A stretch of DNA of 64,000 bases from Ziziphus jujuba (taxonomy: Eukaryota > Streptophyta > Magnoliopsida > Rosales > Rhamnaceae), in contig NC_083379.1 in the NCBI RefSeq assembly GCF_031755915.1, positions 12,137,501 to 12,201,500 of the forward strand, given 5' to 3'. Each line of letters starts with the position of its first letter. The stretch's first letter is position 1. Below the pieces are notes generated by a model. It made no database searches. It saw nothing but the letters and a program-made list of their open reading frames with translations, and was not told the origin of the DNA. Positions 1 to 11,360 of the stretch are shown here, piece after piece. The translations under genes were made by a program, and so were the position numbers.

Positions 1-1291
1 CATAAGTTACTCTGTATCGTTGTTGACCGAGGGTGAAAATACAAAAGAACTTCTTGAAAGTACAGATGAGTTTGAGTTTGAAATAGGGTCTGTATCAGTG
101 ATTTCACATCTGGAAACAGTTGTAACACAGATGACTGTTGGTCAGTCTGCCTTTTTTTGTATGGATTTGCCCCCCAAAGAGTTAATTTTAGCTGCAACTG
201 ATGATTGTGAAAGGGTTGTTCCGATGTTAGCTTCAAGTAAGTTATTCTTTTCTTTCTTGGGAATCTTATAAGGGTGATTATATTAGGAAGTTTTGTGGTA
301 ATAAATCTGAATTGTGTAAGTATGTTGATATGTATTGGAGTCAATAGTTGGTTTATAACAAGCATATGTATCATATATATATTAGGCCACTGAAAATTTT
401 GCTTATGACGAATTAGATTAGAGCAAGTGGGATGGTTGTCTACAGAAACTACTAGATGAAGTATCTCTCTTCATGTTGGGATTGGTTGAGTGTGGGGTTT
501 ATTGATTTTCAAAGTGAGGGAATAAAAGATATTGGTTCTGAAAGCTAAGTGGCTTCCAATTTGTCTTTATATTGTCATGCAGGAACCTGCTGTTTGGAGT
601 ACACCATAACTTTGTTGCGGGTAACAGAACCTCTGGAGGACAGAATGGAGCAGGCTCTTTTCAGTCCCCCACTTTCAAAACAGCGAGTGGGATTTGCGGT
701 GCAACATATCAAAGAATCGGGTGCTACTACTTTGGTAACTATCATTCTTGTCTTCTGAGTTGTACTGTATAAATGAATGTAAAGTCCGATTCCTCTTGAT
801 TTTTTTCTTTTTCAGGTTGACTTCGGGTGTGGTGCTGGAAGTCTGTTGGATTCTTTGCTGAATTATGAAACTTCTCTAGAAAAAATTGTTGGTGTTGATA
901 TTTCAAACAAGAGTCTTGTACGGGCTGCAAAGGTATTAACCATCATCTGTTGATTGACGCTTTGAGAAAACTTGTTTAATTTAAAAGTGAAATTTAAGTC
1001 CAGAAATTAGTCTTTAGAAATCTATTATCTCTGTTTCTACTACTTTCTTCTTAATATCTTGTGTCACCAATTTATTTATATGATTATTTTTCTTTTTTAA
1101 TAATCAGGTACTTCATACAAAACTCAGCAAAAAGTCAGATGCTGATGTTCCATTCGCAGAATTAAAATCTTTAGTTCTTTATGATGGTTCAATCTTAGAT
1201 TTCGACTCCAGATTGTATGGATTTGATATTGGCACTTGCTTAGAGGTAATATCCTCCCCTTTTCCAGACGTGGTGTTGATTATAATTTTAA

Positions 1292-1338
<47 letters not shown>

Positions 1339-1870
1339 ACATTGATTGAATGCATCTGCTTATTTCATTCAAACCTTTTCACCATCTAATTACCATAGTA
1401 TGTTTTTGGCTTGTTAGGTAATTGAGCACATGGAAGAAGATCAAGCATGCCTTTTTGGTGATATTGTGTTGAGTTCTTTTCTTCCAAGAATTTTGATTGT
1501 TTCTACCCCGAACTATGAATACAATGTCATACTTCAGAAGTCTAGCCTTTCAAGCCAAGAAGAAGATCCAGATGATAAAACCCAGTCGCAATCTTGTAAA
1601 TTTCGCAACCATGACCACAAGTTTGAGTGGACTAGAGAGCAGTTCAACCACTGGGCAACCGAGTTGGCTGCAAGGCACAACTATAGTGTTGAGTTCAGTG
1701 GCGTTGGTGGATCTGGAGACTTAGAACCGGGTTTTGCTTCCCAGATTGCTGTTTTTAGAAGGCGATATCCATTGCAAGGAGATGATCTTCTTAAGGATAC
1801 AGATATTGAACGTCAGTATGATGTTGTGTGGGAATGGAATGGTGGCACTAGATCAAGATCTGCTCTTTGA
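1..1870 (+). CDS. HEN1: HEN1 small-RNA 2'-O-methyltransferase, 3' part (5' end outside window)
   Basis: HEN1 methylates the 2'-OH of the 3'-terminal nucleotide of miRNA and siRNA duplexes in plants, protecting them from uridylation and decay. I read exons at <1-236, 583-734, 816-932, 1108-1245 and 1418-1870, all with GT-AG borders and consistent phase, giving 364 codons before the TGA at 1868. The first exon belongs to the domain preceding the catalytic one. The methyltransferase domain shows the SAM-binding motif VDFGCGAG at the start of exon 3, then GVDIS, and the plant HEN1 metal site EVIEHMEEDQ, split by the last intron. FRNHDHKFEW carries the further metal-binding His. The family's Mg2+ ligands (two Glu and two His in Arabidopsis HEN1) are all present. 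The end GFASQIAVFRR is typical, followed by about 35 residues. No break is seen, so the gene looks functional. A possible poly(A) signal AATAAA lies at 2208. Confidence 0.95.
1297..1337 (+). repeat. poly(A) run in last HEN1 intron
   Basis: An uninterrupted run of 41 A lies between the exons ending at 1245 and starting at 1418. It is a simple repeat and likely length-polymorphic. It does not touch the splice sites. Confidence 0.95.
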
Positions 1871-3538
1871 AAAACCAACTCTGTGCTCCAATTTTTAAGC
1901 CAAGTTCACAGAGGATTATTTTTGGTTTTCATTGTGGCTTTTTGAGGTTACTTGACATTATAAGTTTGGTGTGAAGGAGAATTGGTTCATATGGAATGGA
2001 AATACATGTGCATGGTGTAAAGAAAACTACTGGGTTACATTTTGGTCGTCTTTGTGCACATCGGACAGTGTGTTTTAGAGCTCTAGTGATTTGGTCAATG
2101 CTCATTTTAAAGCTGGGTTTTTTTTAAAGCTTTCCTTTTAATGCTAAAGCCAAGACATCTTCAATGTGTTTTAGAGTTCTGATATGTTTTCGGAGATTAT
2201 GGTTCAAAATAAATATAAGAAGTTTAGCAATGTTATTTGACACATGGTGGAGAAAAATTAGATATAAATTCAATTTATGGGATTATTTCTGGATAGTCAA
2301 TGAAGTTAAATAATTCAACTGATATCTATAATATTCCAGTATCATATTATCTATATTGAGATATTAATCCATTTAATCCCTTATTTTTAGTGAATTTTTT
2401 ATTCTTAGAAATAGAAATAGAGAGAATATGTAATAGGTTGATCAAAAAAGGAGAAAATTTATGATAATTTCTATTAATTTAAAAAGATGAATAACTTTTT
2501 TGTTTGCTCAGAATAGATGGATAGCTAATTATTATATAATAAAATGATTATATTCATATCTTTGATAATAAGTTATTTATATAGTAATTACATATACATT
2601 GAAGATCTATGTAGCCATAGCCTTTATGTGAATTTTATATCAACTGAAGTATGTATGGATAAATTATCCCCGTTAATGTCTAATTTTTATTTTTTTATTT
2701 ATTACCAAAAATTTTATTTTATTTATATCCTATGATTGAAGTTTGAATTGGAGTCTGTTGAAAAGCACATAATTGTATAATAATATAAAATTCATAAAGT
2801 ATGCACATTTTTTAATTTTCTACTTTTCCTCTATACTTTTCTTTATTCAAATAATTTTAAAATATAATTTTATTTCTTTCCACCGTTCTTATTAATTTGA
2901 TATTTGAAAAATAACCTTAATATGTAATAAAAAAACACTAACAAATAAAATTAATCTATAATTTAATAAAGATTAAATTCAAGTTGAAAATAAAGTATGT
3001 AGTTGGAATAACTTGTCAAGATTATAATTTGCTAATCTAAAGCTTTTTATGTAACATTGCGTTAGGGTTTTTGGTCAAAAGAGAAATGAGCTTAATTATT
3101 ATTACTATTATTATTTCTAAAACAAAAGTAAAAATAAAGTAAGAAAAGAAAAAAGGAATGAGAGAAAGAAAACAGTCAATATTGTTGGATTCTATAAGTG
3201 CTAAATTTGAAAGTACCTTCCTATATATTTATAAAATTAATCAAAATTATAAAAGATATTTAAAAAAATTTAAAAAAAAACCCAAAGGTTGATGATCTAA
3301 ATAATTGTTAAAAAAATTCCATATGTTTATGAGGTATCTCAATAATTTTTATATTATGGTTATGCAATAATGCAAATACCATCTCATTAATTCCCCAGTC
3401 TGCAATTTTTTTTTTTTAACAAGATATTTAATTCAAGATAATAAAAATTTCTGTCAAATTTAATTTTTAAGTATTTTGTTCGAAAATGGGAAAAAAAAGA
3501 ATAAAAGATTCGTCACCTCTGTTCATATGGAGCTATCA
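1871..3538. other. HEN1 3' UTR and AT-rich intergenic spacer
   Basis: The first 350 bases are probably HEN1 3' UTR, with AATAAA at 2208-2213. The rest is very AT-rich with no coding or mobile structure that I can recognise. The short reading frame near 2544 is low-complexity and non-coding in composition. Confidence 0.6.
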
Positions 3539-3624
3539 TGACCGTTCGTATTCTACTTAGCGTTGAGCATATGACACGTGTCAAAATAATCAAGCCCAAC
3601 GGCTAGTAATTATATAAACGGCTA
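3539..3624 (+). promoter_or_regulatory. Promoter of the TPR gene with MSA (G2/M) element, G-box and TATA box
   Basis: CCCAACGGCTA at 3595-3605 fits the plant mitosis-specific activator consensus YCYAACGGYYA at every position; MYB3R factors bind this site. The core AACGGCTA recurs at 3617-3624, overlapping a TATATAAA box (3611-3618). An inverted core TGACCGTT lies at 3539-3546. A G-box CACGTG is at 3575-3580. The distance from the TATA box to the ATG (about 425 bp) leaves a long pyrimidine-rich 5' leader (about 3640-4041). The start site itself was not determined. Confidence 0.6.
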
Positions 3625-4041
3625 GTTTTTTTTCTTCTGTTTTTCTCTTCTGTGTTTTCTCTCTCACTCTCGCTTCACCTTTTCTTTGTTTTTCTTTCAC
3701 TTTCTCTCATTGCACCTCCAATCATCACCACTTTTTCTCACCGATTCCCAGAAAACCCATCTTCGAGAAAAACGATTTCACCGAAAGAGAAAGTGGTATT
3801 CTTTACCACTATAAACAGTTACAGAACTCAATTCAAGAAAGAGTCCAAAGATTTTCCTGAGAAATTTTCACACACCCCCTCTTCTTCTTCTTTACTTTCT
3901 ATTTGTTTTTTCACCCATTGAATTTTCCCCGTAGGAAAAAGTAGTTTTTCTAACTACGTGAAACACTTTCTTGGTAATCAGAGAAAAGGGTATTTCAGCC
4001 TTTATAGAATTTCACCGAATTGTCACTCGCCGGAGGAGAAA

Positions 4042-4389
4042 ATGTGGAAAAATAACAAGGAGAATTTTCAGTCAATGGGTTTCTCTACCCCACCACCACC
4101 GTCGTCGAAGCTGAGGTCGTGTCGATCTCCGGTGAGGGTAATGTCGGAGAGGAAGAGAACGTCGCCTTCGAACAACTGTGGGGTTTTCCATATTATACAT
4201 AAAGTGCCCGCCGGAGATTCTCCATATGTCAGGGCCAAACAAGTTCAGGTGAGGCATTTTTTCGGTGTTTCTGGTGTGGTTTGCTTTGCTGGGTTCTGTC
4301 TTCTTGTTTTTGATTTCGGTGGGATTTTGGGTTTTGATCCTTTTGTTTAATGTTGATTCTTGTTTTTTCAAGATTAGACATTTCTCATC

Positions 4390-4434
<45 letters not shown>

Positions 4435-7400
4435 GTTTATAATTATCCGGTGTGTTGAATTTTATTAAATCAGTAATTTTTGTTTATAATTGGTTTCTCC
4501 ACAGCTTATAGTCTAAAATTTTCTCTACTGTTGAATCTGATTCTATTTTCTGGGAGAATATATTGCTTCCTTTCTTGAATTCAGTGCAAACTGTCTTGAT
4601 TATTTCATTTTATCCATATTTTGTCTTCTTACAATGAATGCTTGCTCGTTAACCTTTTGTGCATTTCAGTTTTTGCAAAACTAATTATTGAGATGACGTC
4701 TGCTTTTAATTTTTGATATTCAAATCATGGGTATAATGAGGGATACGCAATGAATTTGGGTCAAAATACATTGTTTATGACTCAGTTTTCCTTCAGTTTC
4801 CCTGAAGTTCAGATTCTGTACTAGGCTTTTAGGCCGAATTGTGGTTATTACATTGATATCTTGGTTAGTATTAGTCTGTGTATCATTTTCGGTACTGTTA
4901 TAATATCTCTGACATTAATTTTGGTTGCCGACTGCAGTTGATCGAAAAGGATCCAAGTAGAGCCGTATCCCTCTTCTGGTCTGCTATAAATGCTGGTGAT
5001 AGAGTAGACAGTGCCTTGAAGGACATGGCAGTTGTGATGAAGCAATTGAATCGATCTGATGAGGCAATTGAGGCCATCAAATCCTTTCGTCATCTATGCC
5101 CCTATGACTCTCAGGAATCCATTGACAATGTGCTCGTTGAACTGTACAAGGTAGAGAATTAATCATTAAGCTGATAAGTCGTTTTTTATGCTATTTAAGA
5201 TGTTTGTTTTCATTTTTATATTCAGAATGTGTCATCAGTACCTTTTATGTTTGACTGTAATATTTTCATGAAGATATGTGTTCAAGAAATTGAGTTTGGT
5301 TTTCTAGTCATTGCTAAAATTAAGTTATGGTATTTCCTTGCTTCTGTACATTGTATTTACGGGAGCAATGACAATGCTGTTAGTTTACAAGTACTAAATG
5401 ACTAACAGGACTTTAAAATCTATATTTAATTGCGATTGGATATATGTTGCTCGATTGTGTTAAACTAGTAATGTTCGTTTTTCTGAGTTTGCAATCATGT
5501 TACATAATTTAGGATATGGGGTTGGACCTGTTGCAGCAATTCAGTTAATGCCCCGTACTTAAATTTTTCTGTTTACATTTTTTTATTTTCCTCTGCAGAG
5601 GGCAGGGAGGATTGAAGAAGAGATTGAGATGCTTCAGTCCAAACTGAAACGAATTGACGAAACCATAGCTTTTGGTGGAAGGAAGATAAAAATAGCAAGA
5701 TCTCAGGGGAAGAAGGTTCATATAACTATTGAACAAGAGAAATCAAGGTGGAATATTTGCATCTGTCCTTTTCTTATTTCTTCTTACATCATTTTTTCTG
5801 GATATTGCATTAACTTTGGTCCTTCATCATTGCAGGATACTAGGTAACTTGGCCTGGGCTTATCTGCAGCAGAATAATTATAGAAGTGCTGAAGAACATT
5901 ACAGGTAAGTTTTTTGTCATACATTCTTTTCAAACCTACATAATCTATATACTATTGATTTTGAAGAAACGCTGCACAACTTGTTCCACATTTAATATTT
6001 TCTTTCAGGAAAGCTTTGTTGCTGGAGCCAGATCCGAATAAACAATGCAACTTGGCTATCTGCTTAATGTATATGAACAGACTGACAGAAGCAAAATCAC
6101 TGCTTCAAGCTGTTAGAGCTTCGTCAGGTAATACACCGATGGATGAATCATATGCCAAGTCCTTCGAACGTGCCCATCAGATGCTGACAGAATTAGATCA
6201 ACAATCATTGCAAAAACCAATTAGAAATTATGAAGATAGCTGTAAAGAAACATCTACGTCTTTAACATTTCCCATCAACAGAAACTTGAAAGGTGATAAT
6301 AGCTTCATAAATGGAGGGCAGCATCATGTTTCTGGAATCACAGCTCCTAGAAGGTGGGAAAATGGACATGGAGAAGAGACTTTGCTGTTAGCTGAACAAC
6401 AGCATAGAGAATATTATTGTGCTAACCACCTTGAGAACAAGGAATGCGGTTATGGGCATGAGAATAAAAACCTGAGATGCCAATCATCAAATTTGAGAAG
6501 TACTTCGAAGCATTCTCAAGAAAGTATGTCTGTTTGTAAACGGAAGCAAGATTATTCTGAAAACTCAGATGAAAGTAGTTCTGTGTTTCCTGGTGTCAAA
6601 CAAAATTGGGTTGATACCGTTGGAACAGAATCAAGCCCTCTATACAGAAAAACATATTGTTCTCCAGCTCCTTCAAGTCGAACTTTGGAATCTCCGTTTA
6701 CACAACCAAGAAGATGTTCATGGGGTTTTACTGATGGAGATAAGAGAGCAGGAACATGGGAAAATGGTGTTGCTGGCAAGTGGAATGAAACTTTCTCATG
6801 CAGGCAACCAAGAAGATGTTCATGGGGATTTACTGATGGAGATAAGAAAGCAGGAACATGGGAAAATGATGTCGTTGGCAACTCGAATGAAAATTTCTCA
6901 TACAGGCAACCCATGAAAACTGAAAATCTACTGGAACATGCAGCTAGAAATTCGAATGAAGCTCAAATGTCTGAAGTGGCATTGAGAAATTTGGGATCTA
7001 GTTTGCCTGCACCATTTAGTGGAGATAGGAGGAGCAGGCCGTGGGGTGATTCTGCTCATGTGAAAGGTTATGCAGCTGCACAATCTGTTTCAAAGCCCAT
7101 AGTTTCATGGCGCAATAGTGGATACCTGCAAATAAACGGTGCAGGAGCTTCAGAAAATGTATTGAATGGGACTTGGAGAATGAATGGTACTTGGGAAAAT
7201 AGTAATCTGAAGAGTTCGGCAAGCAAAGACAGTAATTTAAGTAGAAAATTGGCTGAAGAACGGCCATTGCTTGTTGATAATGCTACAGCATCGGTAACTT
7301 CCACTCAAGGGGAACAGAATTGGAGGTTTGATACGACTGTTTCAGGCAGCAAAACTAGTACGGAAGGTTGCTCAGGGGAGAAAAGCCCATGTGAGACAGA

Positions 7401-7923
7401 TATTCTCGATCACCATGACACAGAAAATTCACATCCAAATGAGGATTCCTCTTTGTGTTATAAGAAGAAGAGTTGGGCAGATATGGTTGAAGAAGAAGAG
7501 CAACTACTGTTAAGTGGAGGAGCAGCAGAGTATCTTGATGGCTGGAGTAGTGAGGAAGAGTTTAATGATGAGAACCTGAATTCCAATATAATTCAAGGAA
7601 GTCCTCGTCTACTGACTCAGATGAAAAGTTTGAGCCAAAAGCTTGAATTCTTCGATCTAAAAGATGGATATAGTACACCTGAGAATACTATTTCATCAAG
7701 GAAACCAACTGTTCGACGTTCTCTGTGCTTCGATCAGAACCAGAAGCCAGTAGATAACTTCTCTTCATCACCACTTCCCAAGAAGGCTCTCAACTTTGAG
7801 GACTCAAACTCTTTACAGGTAAATGGAAAGGGTGCTGTGTCTGGAAAGAACTTGAAGAAGTTGAGGAGGAGAAACAGGTTGCAGGTCTTTCAAGACATAA
7901 CACTTCATCAAGCAAGTCCATGA
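4042..7923 (+). CDS. TPR protein of the POLLENLESS3 / MS5 / TDM1-like family
   Basis: Five exons, 4042-4248, 4938-5150, 5599-5747, 5836-5904 and 6009-7923, join in frame with GT-AG borders to give 850 residues. The start ATG at 4042 begins MWKNNKENF; upstream ATGs do not lead into the conserved part. Residues about 50-270 hold the tetratricopeptide repeats characteristic of this family (FHIIHKVPAGDSPYVRAK, then the DPSRAVSLFWSAINAGDRVDSALK block, and the NLAWAYLQQNNYRSAEEHYRKAL repeat). Relatives include Arabidopsis MS5/TDM1, which acts in exit from meiosis, and the sulfur-deficiency-induced SDI proteins. The long C-terminal tail, with KKSWADMVEEEEQLL near residue 699, is most like the longer POLLENLESS3-LIKE 2 type. 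The tail is Ser/Asn-rich and holds a 34-residue tandem repeat (445-478 and 479-512). Subfamily assignment is from memory of the family. A role in cell division fits the MSA promoter but is inferred. Confidence 0.88.
4393..4431 (+). repeat. (CT)n microsatellite in intron 1
   Basis: About 39 bases of uninterrupted CT dinucleotides lie in the first intron of the TPR gene, about 145 bp after the splice donor. Confidence 0.95.
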
Positions 7924-9292
7924 ACTGAATAGAGAACTGCTGTGCTTATCAATTGGGAATTGGTGTCTCTCGAAGTCGCATTGTTAATTGAATGTTTCTT
8001 TATAGTTCAGTCTCTTGTTTCCATTTCTATCTGTGTTAATTACTTCAACTATTGTACATCTTCCATTCATACATCTGTATACTGTAAAAAATTATTTGAT
8101 TGATGTAAACTACTATTATGGGATGTGAAGCAAGAATACTACCTACAGGAACATAAAGAAATCAACAGGGGAATAACAGCGAAGTTCTTTTTTTTTTTTT
8201 TTAAAACCAGTTTTGGGATGATATAAATCTTGACTTCATATTGAAAAAAGTTATTAATAGATAGTTGCTTTTGTTGAATTTGTGCATGCAAAACATTAAA
8301 GACATTAAAGAATAATATTAGATCGTGTAGTTTGAATTGGGCAAAGATGAAGCAATTAGCAATGTTACCAATATGTGATATGAAGCATAAGTTTATATAT
8401 TTGTCAAGCCGCTAGCCAAATGAAATCTTTTATTGATAATTTAACAATTTTAAGAGTGAGCGTAAAGGTTTTTTTTAAATTTTTATCTTAAGGGGAAAAA
8501 AATAATTTTGCATTGAGAGCTCAAAAACGCATGGGACGTTATCCCACTCATGATAGTCTCTGAAGCCCAATCTAATGAATCCACTGAGTTGCGAGCCCAT
8601 TTTCATGGCACCATTAGCAGTTGTGGATCTTTTCAGTTGTGACATTTATCGCCTTTCCCTTTTATATTATATTTTTATTTTATTTTTCTTGTTAACTGTT
8701 TTAATCACAAACTCTAAAAATTATAAATTATGACAAAATGGTAACATTTTGTATGATTAAATAAAGGTTACTAAGTAAATACAAATTCTTGTTATCAACT
8801 CTACATTTTGCAGTTAAGTGAAGTTAATACACTGATAAGTCATTCACATTCGTACCATATTTAAAATAATGCCCTCTTCATTTTTAGAGTAGATACTATT
8901 GAACTCATAAAGAAAAAAAAAAAAACTCTACATTTAAGCCATTTTTATTTAATGAAATGAATTCTTAGTTTTGTCATTTTTTTTTTCTTGGTCAACTCTG
9001 TCATCGTATCTATCCGAAAAAATATATAAATTTCTCAAAATTGAGGCATTGGAAAGCCATTATATATATATATAGATATATATTTGTTTAACTAAAAACC
9101 TATATACTATTACATTTGGAAAGCTATGGCTTATCACTTCATATAAATTATTAATCATCAATTATTTTTAATCATATATTGAAATAGAAACACATGATCT
9201 AATTGGATAAAACTTTAAAAATTTAGCATCTGTTCAACATGTCCACTACAATATGGTGTCAGCTGTAATGTTACGTGGTATATATTATATAC
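7924..9292. other. 3' UTR and AT-rich intergenic spacer
   Basis: The first few hundred bases are probably the TPR gene 3' UTR. The rest is AT-rich with poly-T runs. Positions 9201-9285 match a repeat seen twice more at 21171-21500. No coding sequence recognised. Confidence 0.5.
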
Positions 9293-9441
9293 AGTGAGTC
9301 TAAGATAGGGCCGACCTCACACAAACCATGAGGACAAAAAATATGACAAAAATAGCACCAGTTGGATATGCACATCTGGCAGGAATGGTCTAGATTTTTC
9401 ATGTGTGAATTTTTGCCCCCCTACTCCCCTTCTTGCTCGTG
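9293..9441 (+). repeat. Left terminal inverted repeat
   Basis: Pairs with 17411-17567 in inverted orientation. The match is imperfect but continuous, with a few substitutions and small indels. Confidence 0.75.
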
Positions 9442-9504
9442 AGCAGACTGGATTCTCGCTTCCACCTAGCTCGCACCAGGTTTGCCAAAATTCCAAATCG
9501 CACC

Positions 9505-10641
9505 TGATACGAACCTAGGACGACCTGCTCCTAAACCCGTATTATATTAGCCCAGATCTTAATTAAGTTCAAGTTCTAATGGATTGGACCTCAACCCCTA
9601 ACCAACCTGTGGTTAGAAACCTTGGTATAATGTAGACGCCACAATAGGGGATGGAAAACCTATTGATAAGTCAAGCTAAAACAACTAATTCTCTAATGGT
9701 GTTTTAAGTGTTCTCAAAGAACAAAGAGATAATTAATCTTACAAGTATTTTCTTAATCAAATCAAAGTTGTATTCATATTGAAAAATAAGCCTTTAAATA
9801 GGCTTTGAAAGAAACAAAGTAAACCCTAAAAACCCTAGGTAAAACAGGCCACATAATAAAGAGTTCTATGGTGGCCGAAATTCTCACTTCTTTCCTAATC
9901 TAATTTGGATTAATTAATTCCTTTATTTTGAATTAGGAATTAATTAATTTACAATGAAAATAACAAAATAATAACTTTCCTAAACTTATTTTTCCAGAAA
10001 ATAAATAAATAAAAACTAAAAAGTAATGGTAATTTCCTAAAACAAAAAGTAGAATCAAATTAGGAAACTATAATACTAGCTTTTTGACTAAGTTGACTTT
10101 GACTAATCTTTGACCAAATTGAGCTCCAAATCAGCTTCTAGATGCTTTGTAGGATGCCAAATAAACTGAATATGAAGGCCCACACGTTGCCCATGCTTGG
10201 AAAAATAAGAAAAGGCTAATACAGTAAAATACAGTAAAGCCAGCAAGCAATACAGCAAATTCGGCCAAATTGTTGAAGCTGTCGGTACAAGCCCTTTTTG
10301 ATTGCATTTGAGGCTGCTTTAACTTGATTCCATGACCTATTAGGCATATGTATTGAACCCATAAAGCATTGGAACCATTTCATGCTCCCCGGACTCCAAC
10401 AATGTACTAAAACCGTCACCCGGGTCCGTATCGGCTTCCACCACTTGGATGCTTCGAATAGCCTTTGTATCTACAAGTATGGACAAGCTCTGTTGAGATT
10501 GATTACCCTCTGTATAAATACTCCCAGGTTGCCCTTAAATCTCTTAATTTGAGCTCTTTTGATTGGCCTAGTCTTCATCCGTGTCGAGTCAGCACCCCAG
10601 CGGGTTATCGGTTGAGCGGTCTCGGGCGGAATCACATCATT
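9505..10641 (-). repeat. Left direct repeat: 3' LTR plus pol 3' end
   Basis: Near-identical to 15282-16418; for example, the shared marker TACAGCAAAT sits at offset 746 in both. The LTR proper starts at 9505 on the plus-strand map (TGATACGAACC). The boundary between LTR and pol tail lies somewhere near 10200-10400, and I could not fix it because no clear polypurine tract is visible. Confidence 0.85.
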
Positions 10642-11360
10642 CCCCTCCTCTTGAAAAGGATTTGTCCTCAAATCAAGATCATCACCTGCAGCAAAAGGAG
10701 TTAAATCAGCAACATTAAATGCAGCACTCATGTTATACTCACCCGGTAAATCAAGCTTGTAGGCATTCTTGTTATTCGGCTCCAAAACTTGAAAAAGTTC
10801 ATCCATACAGCAAATTCGGCCAAATTGTTGAAGCTGTCGGTACAAGCCCTTTTTGATTGCATTTGAGGCTGCTTTAACTTGATTCCATGACCTATTAGGC
10901 ATATGTATTGAACCCATAAAGCATTGGAACCATTTCATGCTCCCCGGACTCCAAAAATGTACTAAAACCGTCACCCGGGTCTGTATCGGCTTCCACCACT
11001 TGGATGCTTCGAATAGCCTTTGTATCTACAAGTATGGACAAGCTCTGTTGAGATTGATTACCCTCTGTATAAATACTCCCAGGTTGCCCTTAAATCTCTT
11101 AATTTGAGCTCTTTTGATTGGCCTAGTCTTCATCCGTGTCGAGTCAGCACCCCAGCGGGTTATCGGTTGAGCGGTCTCGGGCGGAATCACATCATTCCCC
11201 TCCTCTTGAAAAGGATTTGTCCTCAAATCAAGATCATCACCTGCAGCAAAAGGAGTTAAATCAGCAACATTAAATGCAGCACTCATGTTATACTCACCCG
11301 GTAAATCAAGCTTGTAGGCATTCTTGTTATTCGGCTCCAAAACTTGAAAAAGTCCATCCA
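10251..11360 (-). repeat. 555 bp tandem duplication of the pol 3' end
   Basis: 10251-10805 and 10806-11360 are nearly identical (both start TACAGCAAAT). The duplicated unit codes for the end of integrase and the following untranslated segment. The extra copy appears as a truncated open frame at 10471-10974. Confidence 0.9.

Noticed and set aside
6552..6914. 120-codon minus-strand frame
   Set aside because: Antisense shadow of the last exon of the TPR gene; its internal repeat mirrors the 34-residue repeat on the real strand.
9241..9300. A 9 bp target duplication for the long-TIR element
   Set aside because: The flanks ATTATATAC and ACATCCTAA do not match, nor do shifted windows that I tried.
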